In this document: positions 50,979 through 59,131 of the stretch, piece by piece
Position numbering within the stretch: position 1 is the first letter of the stretch
How the letters are laid out: every line of letters begins with the position of its first letter
Assembly (NCBI GenBank): GCA_947450675.1
Contig: CANFWI010000003.1
Location: 50,186-114,185 of the forward strand
Direction of reading: 5' to 3'
Origin: Comamonadaceae bacterium
GTDB lineage: Bacteria > Pseudomonadota > Gammaproteobacteria > Burkholderiales > Burkholderiaceae_C
DNA: 64,000 nt
Translations under genes and position numbers: made by a program
The notes under the pieces: generated by a model
What the model was told of the DNA's origin: nothing
What the model saw: only the letters and a program-made list of their open reading frames with translations
Databases searched by the model: none

Positions 50979-51509
50979 ATGGCGTCAAGCGAAACAAAAG
51001 CCCATGAAGGTGGCGAAGTCAAAGGCCCAGCGACCTACTTGGTAGAAGCTGTGGTGGCCATCGGCGTGATGTTGCTGGGGGCCGTGGTTATTTACGGCAG
51101 CCGTGAATTGGGTGCCGGCTGGACCAGTGACGGCCCGGGTTCTGGCTATTTCCCGTTTTACATCGGGCTGATCATGACCATCTCCGGGGCCGGTATTTTT
51201 TACCAATCCTTGTTCGGCAAAAAGGGCCGGAACACCGCCGTTTTTGTCGACGGCGAGCAGCTCAAAAGGGTGCTTTCTGTGCTCATACCGGCCGGCATTT
51301 ATGTCTTTGCCGTTGGATTCATTGGCCTGTACATCGCGTCATTTTTTTACATCATCTTATTCATGGTGATCCTCGGAAAGTTCTCGTGGCTCAAAAGTCT
51401 CATTGCAGCTTTTTGCGTCAACGCGCTTTTCTTCTTGATGTTTGAGGTCTGGTTCAAAGTGCCCCTCTTCAAAGGCCAGTTCGACCTGCTGAGCTTCCTC
51501 GGCTACTAA
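50979..51509 (+). CDS. Tripartite tricarboxylate transporter small membrane subunit TctB
   Basis: 176-residue inner-membrane protein with four hydrophobic helices (VEAVVAIGVMLLGAVVIYGS; GYFPFYIGLIMTISGAGIF; VLIPAGIYVFAVGFIGLYIA; ALFFLMFEVWFKVPL). GPGSGYFPFYIG is the characteristic TctB motif after helix 1. The N-terminus is hydrophilic. It follows tctC by 18 bases and precedes tctA by 28, with an AGGAA site. TctB pairs with TctA to form the secondary transporter. Confidence 0.9.
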   Translation: MASSETKAHEGGEVKGPATYLVEAVVAIGVMLLGAVVIYGSRELGAGWTSDGPGSGYFPFYIGLIMTISGAGIFYQSLFGKKGRNTAVFVDGEQLKRVLSVLIPAGIYVFAVGFIGLYIASFFYIILFMVILGKFSWLKSLIAAFCVNALFFLMFEVWFKVPLFKGQFDLLSFLGY

Positions 51510-51537
51510 TTTATCTGATCTCTCGGAGTTTTTGACT

Positions 51538-53067
51538 ATGGATGAACTTAACGCGCTGTTTCACGGGTTCGCGGTCGTGCTGACCCCGATGAACACGCTT
51601 CTCATGGTGGTGGGCATTGTCTTGGGGGTGTTGATCGGCGTGCTGCCCGGACTGGGCGGGGCCAACGGCGTTGCCATTTTGCTGCCGCTGACCTTCACGA
51701 TGACGCCAACCTCGGCCATCATCATGCTGTCCTGCATTTACTGGGGCGCCTTGTTTGGGGGCGCGATCACCTCGATTTTGTTCAACATACCGGGCGAGCC
51801 TTGGTCTGTGGCGACCACCTTTGACGGCTACCCGATGGCGCAACAAGGCCGTGCCGGCGAGGCGCTGACGGCGGCCTTCACCTCCTCCTTCATTGGTGCT
51901 TTTGTGGCCGTGGTGATGATCACCTTCATGGCGCCATTGGTGGCCAAGTTTGCGTTGAAATTCGGCCCGCCGGAATTCTTCGCCGTCTACCTGCTGACCT
52001 TCTGCAGCTTTGTCGGCATGGGCAAGGGCTCGCCGTTCAAAATTTTGGCCTCGATGACGATTGGTTTTGCGCTCGCCTCGGTCGGCATGGACACCGTCAC
52101 CGGCCAGTTGCGCCTGACGTTTGGCTGGCTTGAGCTGATGCGCGGCTTCGACTTCCTGATTGCCGTGATTGGCCTGTTCGGGATTGGCGAGATTTTGCTG
52201 TCGATGGAAGAAGGTCTGGCCTTCTCTGGCAAACACGCCAAGATCGACTCCAAAATTGTGCTGGCCACTTGGAAAAAGCTACCCCAATACTGGGTGACCT
52301 CGATCCGTAGTTCGCTGGTCGGCATTTGGATGGGCATCACGCCGGGCGGTGCAACGCCCGCATCGTTCATGAGTTACGGTTTGGCCAAGAAAATGTCCAA
52401 GACCGGCCACAAATTCGGCACCGGTGAACTCGAAGGCGTGATTGCCCCAGAGACAGCCGCTCACGCCGCCGGCACCAGCGCCTTGCTGCCCATGCTCGCT
52501 CTGGGCATTCCAGGCTCACCCACCGCGGCGGTTCTGCTGGGTGGCTTGTTGATCTGGGGTCTGCAACCCGGTCCGCTGCTGTTCGTTGAACAGAAAGACT
52601 TTGTTTGGGGCTTGATTGCCAGCATGTACTTGGGCAACTTGGTTGGTTTGATCGTGGTGCTGACCACTGTGCCGCTGTTTGCCTCGATCTTGCGCATTCC
52701 GTTCTCGATCATTGCGCCCGTCATCATCGTGATTTGTGCGATTGGCGCCTACACCGTTCACAACGCCATGCTGGACATCTGGTTCATGCTGCTGTTCGGT
52801 ATCGCCGGCTACTTGTTCAAAAAACTCGACTACCCGCTGGCACCGCTGGTGTTGGCCTTGGTGTTGGGGGACAAAGCCGAAGATGCGTTCCGCCAGTCGA
52901 TGTTGATTTCGCAAGGTGAAGTCGGCGTGATGTTCTCGAACTTGTTGGTCGGCAGCATCACCTCGTTGGCGTTGATCTTGCTGTTCTGGCCTCTGATTTC
53001 CAAAGCACTGGACAAAATTCGGCCACCGAAGAAAGACGAATTCGAGGCTGATCGGCCGGTTGATTGA
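51538..53067 (+). CDS. Tripartite tricarboxylate transporter large membrane subunit TctA
   Basis: 509-residue transport subunit with about twelve hydrophobic helices. GVLPGLGGANGVAILLPLTF near residue 35 (the TctA G-rich motif), SILFNIPGEPWSVATTFDGYPMA near 82 (quoted in part: LFNIPGEPWSVATTFDGYP), GITPGGATPASFMSYG near 272 and GIPGSPTAAVLLGGLLIWGL near 324 are conserved. ATG 51538 is chosen over TTG 51532. It ends the tctCBA operon; the hairpin repeat cluster follows and converges with the Crp/Fnr gene. Confidence 0.92.
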   Translation: MDELNALFHGFAVVLTPMNTLLMVVGIVLGVLIGVLPGLGGANGVAILLPLTFTMTPTSAIIMLSCIYWGALFGGAITSILFNIPGEPWSVATTFDGYPMAQQGRAGEALTAAFTSSFIGAFVAVVMITFMAPLVAKFALKFGPPEFFAVYLLTFCSFVGMGKGSPFKILASMTIGFALASVGMDTVTGQLRLTFGWLELMRGFDFLIAVIGLFGIGEILLSMEEGLAFSGKHAKIDSKIVLATWKKLPQYWVTSIRSSLVGIWMGITPGGATPASFMSYGLAKKMSKTGHKFGTGELEGVIAPETAAHAAGTSALLPMLALGIPGSPTAAVLLGGLLIWGLQPGPLLFVEQKDFVWGLIASMYLGNLVGLIVVLTTVPLFASILRIPFSIIAPVIIVICAIGAYTVHNAMLDIWFMLLFGIAGYLFKKLDYPLAPLVLALVLGDKAEDAFRQSMLISQGEVGVMFSNLLVGSITSLALILLFWPLISKALDKIRPPKKDEFEADRPVD

Positions 53068-53094
53068 GGCTAGAAGCGGTGCCGTTCAATCAGC

Positions 53095-53255
53095 GGAATG
53101 CAGGGACATGGATTGCCACGCTTCGCTCGCAATGACGAGGAGTGCATTTATGGCGAGCGCAGCGAATTCCGTCGTGGCGAGCGCAGTGCGGCCATCCATC
53201 TCGGAGCCGCGCGGTGATGGATTGCCGCGCTGCGCTCGCAATGACAGAACTTCGG
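53095..53255. repeat. Hairpin repeat, copy 2, with two partial copies
   Basis: Full unit: arms 53177-53200 and 53216-53239, 24 bp with two mismatches and a 15-base spacer, the same geometry as copies 1 and 3. Arm fragments lie at about 53107-53140 and 53150-53165. It sits between the 3' ends of tctA and the Crp/Fnr gene and may serve as the end of both transcripts. Confidence 0.85.
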
Positions 53256-53259
53256 TTTT

Positions 53260-53868
53260 TTAAATCTTGCCGCGCTGCTTGAGGCGGCTCAAGGTTTCTG
53301 CTGAGAGGTTGAGGTAGGAAGCCAGTTCCTTTTTCGGGATCCGATCAAAAAGTTCGGGGTGTTTGCGCAAAAATCGCTTCACACGACCCGGCGCGTCCAG
53401 CAGGTGCAAGGTGATGGTGTGGGCCATGATTTCGCTCATCAACTCCATCACGGAATACTCAAAAGACTTTTTGATCTCGTGGTGACGTTCCAGAAAAGCC
53501 ACCCAATCCTCCAGCGGCAGCTTGGCCACCCGCACTCTGGTGACGCACACCGTGCTGTAAGGGGTTGGCGTTCCCAAACGCCAGGCGGCGTAACTGGTTT
53601 CCATGTCCCGTTCGTCAGCGAAGCGCAGGATCATCTCCTTGGCTTCTTGATTCGTCACCACCCGCTTCAAGATGCCCTCGAGGATGAAGTACTGCTCCAT
53701 CTGGTGCACACCCTGCTCCAACAAGGCGTCCCCTTTGTGGCCGTCGATGATGACCAAATGGGATTCCAGCTCCGCGCTCTGTTCCGCCGACATGCCCTTC
53801 AAAACCTTGTTCTGCGCCAACTGAACGCGAATGATGTTTCTATCGGGGTGGTCGGGTACAGATGACAT
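53260..53868 (-). CDS. Crp/Fnr-family transcriptional regulator of the oxalate cluster
   Basis: 202-residue regulator with an N-terminal cyclic-nucleotide-binding-type domain (LLEQGVHQMEQYFILEGILKRV, quoted in part: GVHQMEQYFILEGILKRVV) and a C-terminal helix-turn-helix, PKKELASYLNLSAETLSRLK. The recognition helix keeps the E-x2-SR triad of Fnr-type proteins, which read TTGA half-sites. There is no N-terminal iron-sulfur cysteine cluster, so it is not an oxygen sensor like Fnr itself; the signal is unknown. The frame extends upstream to 54093, but ATG 53868 gives the family length. It is divergent from oxc. Confidence 0.87.
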   Translation of the reverse strand: MSSVPDHPDRNIIRVQLAQNKVLKGMSAEQSAELESHLVIIDGHKGDALLEQGVHQMEQYFILEGILKRVVTNQEAKEMILRFADERDMETSYAAWRLGTPTPYSTVCVTRVRVAKLPLEDWVAFLERHHEIKKSFEYSVMELMSEIMAHTITLHLLDAPGRVKRFLRKHPELFDRIPKKELASYLNLSAETLSRLKQRGKI

Positions 53869-54048
53869 GGCTAGGTGGGGTTGGGCGAGGCGCAGAACAG
53901 ACTCGCTCAAGCGGCTACAGACGGGGTCCAAATATGGCAAAAATTGACCGCGATCAATGGCCAATTCAAAAGCGACTCCTATGATAACCGGACAGTGCAA
54001 TGGGGCGCTCTCAAGTGAGCACGGGCCAAAATTGCATGGCGCTGTTAA

Positions 54049-54062
54049 TTCACCTTGGTCAA
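54049..54062. promoter_or_regulatory. Weaker Fnr-like box upstream of oxc
   Basis: TTCAC-CTTG-GTCAA differs from the two perfect boxes by one base in the left arm. It lies only 25 bases before the oxc start, too near for class II activation of oxc. It might repress oxc or act on the divergent regulator gene. Confidence 0.35.
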
Positions 54063-54086
54063 AGTCAAACGAAAAGATATTTCCAC

Positions 54087-55799
54087 ATGACAAATGAAAC
54101 TCCAGAACAGGAACAGACAGACGGGTTTAACCTGGTCATCGACGCCCTGAAACTCAACGACATCGACACCATTTACGCCCTGCCCGGCATTCCCATCACC
54201 GACCTGACGCGCAAAGCGCAGGCAGCGGGCATTCGCATGATTTCCTTTCGTCACGAGCAACACGCCGGCAACGCCGCCGCTGCCGCTGGCTTTTTGACAC
54301 AAAAACCAGGTATCTGCCTGACCGTCTCGGCCCCAGGTTTCCTGAACGGCTTGACGGCCCTGACCAACGCCACCACCAACTGCTTTCCGATGATCCTGAT
54401 CAGCGGCTCCAGTGAGCGCGAGATCGTCGACCTGCAGCAGGGTGACTACGAAGAAATGGACCAATTGGCGATTGCCAAGCCACTGTGCAAGGCCGCTTTT
54501 CGCGTCCTCCACGCTGAAGATATCGGTGTCGGCATCGCCCGCGCCATCCGCTCTGCGCTGTCTGGCCGTCCCGGCGGCGTCTACCTCGACCTGCCAGCCA
54601 AGCTGTTTTCGCAGACGATGGAGGCAGAAGCCGGTAAACGCTCCCTGATCAAGGTGATTGACCCAGCGCCGCGCCAGATCCCTGCTGCCGATGCCGTCAA
54701 ACGCGCCCTCGACCTGCTCAAGGGTGCCAAGCGTCCGCTGATCGTGCTCGGCAAAGGTGCCGCTTACGCTCAGGCCGATGCAGACATCCGCGCACTGGTC
54801 GAAAAATCGGGCATTCCTTACCTGCCAATGTCGATGGCCAAGGGCTTGTTGCCCGACACGCATGAGCAGTCAGCAGCCGCCACCCGTTCTTACGTGCTGG
54901 CAGAGGCCGACGTTGTCATGCTGGTCGGTGCGCGCCTGAACTGGCTGCTGTCACACGGCAAGGGCAAGACCTGGGGCACGCCGTCGTCGACCAAATTCAT
55001 TCAGATCGACATCTCACCGACCGAGATGGACAGCAACGTGCCGATCTCGGCACCGCTGGTGGGTGACATCGGTTCTTGCGTGTCAGCACTGTTGGGCGGT
55101 ATTGGCTCTGATTGGGCCAAGCCACCGGCTGAATGGCTGCAGGCGATTGGTGAGCGCAAAGACAAAAATATGGCCAAGATGGCCGCCACGCTGGCACTCA
55201 ACCCCGCCATCATGAACTTCCACAGCGCCCTGAACGTGGTGCGCAATGTGGTCAAGGCCAACCCAGAAGCTGTGGTCGTCAACGAAGGCGCCAACACCCT
55301 CGACTTCACCCGCAGCATTGTCGACATGTACCTGCCGCGCAAGCGTCTTGACGTTGGCACCTGGGGCATCATGGGCATCGGCATGGGCTTTGCGGTAGCC
55401 GCCGCAGTGACCACCGGCAAGCCGGTGATCGCCATCGAAGGTGACAGCGCCTTTGGTTTCAGCGGCATGGAAGTCGAAACCATCTGCCGCTACAACCTGC
55501 CGATTTGCATCGTTGTCTTCAACAACAACGGCATTTACAAAGGCACCGACGTCAACCCACTGGGCGGCGATGTGGCGCCGACGGTGTTCGTCAAGAACGC
55601 CCGCTACGAAATGATGATGCAGGCTTTTGGTGGCGTCGGCGTTGTCGCCAACACCCCAGCCGAACTCGCCAAGGCCATGGAAGAAGCCGTCGCCTCCGGC
55701 CGGCCGACCCTGATCAACGCGATCATCGACGAAACCGCTGGCACTGAAAGCGGTCGAATCACCAGCTTGAATCCGCAGAGCGCTGCGAAAAAGAAGTAA
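54087..55799 (+). CDS. oxc: Oxalyl-CoA decarboxylase
   Basis: Thiamine diphosphate enzyme converting oxalyl-CoA to formyl-CoA and CO2. 570 residues, the normal length. [20 protein letters not shown] begins the fold; [15 protein letters not shown] carries the cofactor-activating glutamate near residue 58; [18 protein letters not shown] (about residues 452-469), then [11 protein letters not shown], is the TPP-magnesium motif. ATG 54087 is chosen; an earlier frame to 54000 adds non-homologous sequence. It is divergent from the Crp/Fnr gene and 25 bases ahead of frc. Confidence 0.95.
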   Translation: MTNETPEQEQTDGFNLVIDALKLNDIDTIYALPGIPITDLTRKAQAAGIRMISFRHEQHAGNAAAAAGFLTQKPGICLTVSAPGFLNGLTALTNATTNCFPMILISGSSEREIVDLQQGDYEEMDQLAIAKPLCKAAFRVLHAEDIGVGIARAIRSALSGRPGGVYLDLPAKLFSQTMEAEAGKRSLIKVIDPAPRQIPAADAVKRALDLLKGAKRPLIVLGKGAAYAQADADIRALVEKSGIPYLPMSMAKGLLPDTHEQSAAATRSYVLAEADVVMLVGARLNWLLSHGKGKTWGTPSSTKFIQIDISPTEMDSNVPISAPLVGDIGSCVSALLGGIGSDWAKPPAEWLQAIGERKDKNMAKMAATLALNPAIMNFHSALNVVRNVVKANPEAVVVNEGANTLDFTRSIVDMYLPRKRLDVGTWGIMGIGMGFAVAAAVTTGKPVIAIEGDSAFGFSGMEVETICRYNLPICIVVFNNNGIYKGTDVNPLGGDVAPTVFVKNARYEMMMQAFGGVGVVANTPAELAKAMEEAVASGRPTLINAIIDETAGTESGRITSLNPQSAAKKK

Positions 55800-55824
55800 T
55801 TCATTCACATTTAGGAGAAATCAA

Positions 55825-57087
55825 ATGAGCAACAAACCCCTCAACGGCATCAAGATCATCGACTTCACCCACGTTCAAGCTGGTCCTGCCTGCACCCAAA
55901 TGCTGGCTTGGTTCGGCGCTGACGTCATCAAGGTCGAGCGCCCAGGCGCCGGCGACGTCACCCGCAGCCAGTTGCGTGACATCCCCGATGTCGACGCGCT
56001 GTACTTCACGATGCTGAACAGCAACAAGCGTTCGCTGACCCTCGACACCAAAAAGCCAGAAGGCAAAGCGGTGCTGGAAAAGTTGATCAAAGAGTGCGAC
56101 GTTTTGGTTGAAAACTTCGGTCCCGGCGCCCTTGACCGCATGGGCTTCACGTGGGAACGCATCCAAGAACTGAACCCGAAAATGATCTTGGCTTCGGTCA
56201 AGGGCTTCAGCGACGGCCACCACTACGAAGACCTGAAAGTCTACGAAAACGTGGCGCAGTGCGCTGGCGGCGCAGCCTCCACCACCGGCTGGTGGAAAGG
56301 TGAGCAGTCAGGCCCGATGATTTCTTCTGCCGCCTTGGGCGACAGCAACACCGGCATGCACCTCGCCATCGGAATCTTGACGGCCTACATCGGCCGCCAG
56401 CAAACCGGCAAGGGCCAAAAAGTCGCTGTGGCCATGCAAGACGCCGTGCTGAACCTGTGCCGCGTCAAGATGCGTGACCAGTTGCGCCTCGACAAACTCG
56501 GCTACCTGGAAGAGTACCCACAGTACCCGCACGAGACTTTCTCTGACGTGGTGCCACGTGGCGGCAATGCCGGCGGCGGCGGCCAGCCTGGCTGGATCTT
56601 GAAGTGCAAAGGCTGGGAAACCGACCCTAACGCCTACATCTATTTCACAGTTCAGGGCCACGCTTGGGCCCCTATCTGCGACGCCATCGGCAAACCAGAA
56701 TGGAAGACGGACCCGCTGTACATGACGCCAAAAGCGCGTCAGCCGCACATCATGGACATCTTCGGCACCATCGAAGCTTGGTTGAAAGACAAAACCAAGT
56801 TCGAAGCAGTGGACATCTTGCGCAAGTTCGACATCCCTTGCGCACCGGTTCAGTCGATGAAAGAGTTGCTCAACGACCCATCGCTGCGTGCCAGCGGCTC
56901 CATCGTTGACGTGCCACACAAAGAGCGCGGCAGCTACGTCACGGTCGGCAGCCCGATCAAGTTCTCTGACCTCAAGCCAGAGATCACGGGTTCCCCACTG
57001 TTGGGCGAGCACACTGACGAAGTCTTGGCTGAACTCGGCTACACCAAGGACCAGATCGCGGCGATGCACACGGCTAACGCGGTTTAA
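55825..57087 (+). CDS. frc: Formyl-CoA:oxalate CoA-transferase
   Basis: Class III CoA-transferase moving CoA from formyl-CoA to oxalate, which makes the Oxc cycle self-sustaining. 420 residues, close to E. coli YfdW as I recall it. Catalytic Asp173 lies in [11 protein letters not shown]. The mobile glycine loop is intact: [12 protein letters not shown] (four glycines 250-253). An oddity is [14 protein letters not shown] near residue 154, where relatives have STTGFWDGPP. An AGGAG site lies 7 bases before the ATG. It follows oxc and precedes a hairpin repeat. Confidence 0.95.
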   Translation: MSNKPLNGIKIIDFTHVQAGPACTQMLAWFGADVIKVERPGAGDVTRSQLRDIPDVDALYFTMLNSNKRSLTLDTKKPEGKAVLEKLIKECDVLVENFGPGALDRMGFTWERIQELNPKMILASVKGFSDGHHYEDLKVYENVAQCAGGAASTTGWWKGEQSGPMISSAALGDSNTGMHLAIGILTAYIGRQQTGKGQKVAVAMQDAVLNLCRVKMRDQLRLDKLGYLEEYPQYPHETFSDVVPRGGNAGGGGQPGWILKCKGWETDPNAYIYFTVQGHAWAPICDAIGKPEWKTDPLYMTPKARQPHIMDIFGTIEAWLKDKTKFEAVDILRKFDIPCAPVQSMKELLNDPSLRASGSIVDVPHKERGSYVTVGSPIKFSDLKPEITGSPLLGEHTDEVLAELGYTKDQIAAMHTANAV

Positions 57088-57110
57088 GCGGTTTAAGCCG
57101 TCAAAGCGCA

Positions 57111-57241
57111 GCGCTCCCGTCATGGCGAGCGCAGCAGCTCCCGTCATGGCGAGCGCAGCGCGGCCATCCATCTCGGCGTTACGCTGTGATGGACTGCCAC
57201 GCTACGCTCGCAGTGACGGTTTTTTTACGCTCGCAGTGACG
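57111..57241. repeat. Hairpin repeat, copy 3, with partial copies
   Basis: Full unit: arms 57149-57172 and 57188-57211, 24 bp with several mismatches, some of them G-U pairs in RNA, and a 15-base spacer. Partial arms lie at 57119-57136 and 57227-57241. Between them is a T-run (57219-57226), so on the plus strand this copy may terminate part of the oxc-frc transcript. Confidence 0.83.
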
Positions 57242-57291
57242 AAAATTTTTGTTGCGAATCCATTGTTTGTGCAGGTCCACCCAACAAATCC

Positions 57292-57744
57292 ATGCCAAGT
57301 ACCACCGATTTAAAACAACTCGTCGAGGCTCTCGGCGACGCCCTTGTGATCGCTGACGCCAGTGGCGCCATCACCTTGTGGAACCCGGCGGCAGAGCGCA
57401 TCTTCGGTTTCACTGAGCGTGAAGCCCTCGGCAAGTCACTCGACATCATCACGCCGCAGCGCTTGCAGCATCGGCATTGGGAGGGTTATCACAAGACCAT
57501 GGCCAGCGGTGTGACGCGGTACGGCAACGACGTGCTGCGTGTGCCGGCGGTGCACAAAGACGGCCACAGCTTGTCGATCGCCTTCACTGTCGCCCTGCTC
57601 TACGCACCAGACAAATCAGTCTCAGCCATTGTGGCGGTGATCCGCGACGAGACCAGCCGTTTTGAAGAAGAGCGGAAGTTGAAAAAACGCGTCACAGAGC
57701 TAGAAATGCAGCTCGCAAAGCCAGCCAACCCGTCATCAACCTGA
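57292..57744 (+). CDS. Single PAS-domain protein in the oxalate cluster
   Basis: 150-residue cytoplasmic protein consisting of one PAS domain ([20 protein letters not shown] at about residues 11-30; [34 protein letters not shown]; then [19 protein letters not shown]) and a charged coiled-coil tail ([20 protein letters not shown]). It has no kinase, cyclase or DNA-binding output. The ligand (haem, flavin or a small acid) cannot be read. It lies between the two CoA-transferase genes and may sense a redox or metabolite signal and pass it to a partner. The start has a weak ribosome site. Confidence 0.85.
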   Translation: MPSTTDLKQLVEALGDALVIADASGAITLWNPAAERIFGFTEREALGKSLDIITPQRLQHRHWEGYHKTMASGVTRYGNDVLRVPAVHKDGHSLSIAFTVALLYAPDKSVSAIVAVIRDETSRFEEERKLKKRVTELEMQLAKPANPSST

Positions 57745-57835
57745 TCCATCAGCACACCAGAAGAACACACAAGGCAGGGTGAATAATAGGGACCGCTGCA
57801 AAGCACCCTATTTCAACTTCCCAGCAGGAACTTTC

Positions 57836-59083
57836 ATGAGCAAAGCGTTAGACGGCGTTCGCATCCTAGACTTCACCCACGTTCAATCCGGCCCGACCTG
57901 CACCCAGTTGCTGGCTTGGTTCGGTGCCGATGTGATCAAGGTAGAACGCGCCGGAGAAGGCGATGCAACCCGCGGACAGTTGCGCGACATTCCCGGCGTC
58001 GACAGCTTGTACTTCACGATGCTGAACCACAACAAGCGCTCCATCACGCTGGACACCAAAAAGGCCAAGGGCAAACAAGTCTTGAACGACCTGATCAAGA
58101 CTTGCGACGTGCTGGTAGAAAACTTCGCACCAGGCGCCATGGACCGCATGGGCATCACGTGGGAGCATATCCAAGCGCTGAATCCGCGCATGATCGTCGC
58201 CTCGGTCAAGGGCTTTGGCCCCGGCCCGTACGAAGACTGCAAGGTCTACGAAAACGTCGCCCAGTGTGCCGGCGGAGCGGCATCGACCACCGGTTTTGAC
58301 GACGGCCCGCCGATGGTGACTGGCGCCCAGATCGGCGACAGCGGCACCGGGCTGCACCTTGCGCTCGGCATACTTGCCGCGCTCTACCAGCGCAACAGTA
58401 CCGGTCGCGGTCAAAAAGTGCTGGCCCCCATGCAAGACGCCGTGTTGAACCTGTGCCGCGTCAAACTGCGTGACCAGCAGCGCCTAGAGCGCACCGGCAC
58501 CATGCACGAGTACCCGCAATACCCAGACAGCAAATTCGGCGAGGCTGTACCACGTGCCGGCAATGCCTCTGGCGGCGGCCAACCCGGGTCGATCTTGAAA
58601 TGCAAAGGCTGGGAAACCGACCCCAACGCCTACATCTACTTCATCACTCAAACGGCTGTGTGGCCGGCGGTCTGCAGGGTGATTGGCGAAGAAGGCTGGA
58701 TCACCGACGAAGCCTACGCCACACCCGGCGCACGGCTGCTGCACCTCAAACCCATCTTTGCCCGCATCGAGCAATGGACCATGACCAAGACCAAGTTCGA
58801 GGCGATGGACATTCTGAACAAATACGATATCCCGTGCGGCCCTATTTTGTCGATGAAGGAAATCGCTGAAGAACCGGCCTTGCGGGCCAGCGGCACCATC
58901 GTCGAAGTCGATCACCCGACCCGCGGCAAATACCTCACCGTCGGCAATCCGATCAAGCTGTCAGACAGCGCCACTGACGTCACGCGCTCGCCCCTGTTGG
59001 GCGAGCACACGGACGAGGTGCTGACACAGCTCGGTTACACCGCAGATGAGATCGCGGAACTCCGAAGCGAACAAGTCATCTGA
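57836..59083 (+). CDS. Second formyl-CoA transferase homologue
   Basis: 415-residue class III CoA-transferase, clearly a paralogue of the protein at 55825. Catalytic Asp168 is kept in [11 protein letters not shown]. The glycine loop is altered: [12 protein letters not shown] has Ser245 where the first loop glycine should be, and Ser replaces the following Trp. It may use another acyl donor, such as succinyl- or acetyl-CoA, or another acceptor. ATG 57836 has an AGGAA site; the frame from 57779 is not used. It is 48 bases ahead of the formate dehydrogenase genes. Confidence 0.88.
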   Translation: MSKALDGVRILDFTHVQSGPTCTQLLAWFGADVIKVERAGEGDATRGQLRDIPGVDSLYFTMLNHNKRSITLDTKKAKGKQVLNDLIKTCDVLVENFAPGAMDRMGITWEHIQALNPRMIVASVKGFGPGPYEDCKVYENVAQCAGGAASTTGFDDGPPMVTGAQIGDSGTGLHLALGILAALYQRNSTGRGQKVLAPMQDAVLNLCRVKLRDQQRLERTGTMHEYPQYPDSKFGEAVPRAGNASGGGQPGSILKCKGWETDPNAYIYFITQTAVWPAVCRVIGEEGWITDEAYATPGARLLHLKPIFARIEQWTMTKTKFEAMDILNKYDIPCGPILSMKEIAEEPALRASGTIVEVDHPTRGKYLTVGNPIKLSDSATDVTRSPLLGEHTDEVLTQLGYTADEIAELRSEQVI

Positions 59084-59131
59084 ATTTGACCTTTCGGCAC
59101 ATACTTTTCACAGACACCTACACAAGCCATC

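Noticed and set aside
54063..54086. Second Fnr-like box TTGGT-CAAA-GTCAA region overlapping the one at 54049
   Set aside because: Left arm has two mismatches; the frame at 54049 fits better and even that is weak.
57779..57835. Longer N-terminus for the second CoA-transferase
   Set aside because: Homology starts right at ATG 57836, which has an AGGAA site; the extension has no family match.
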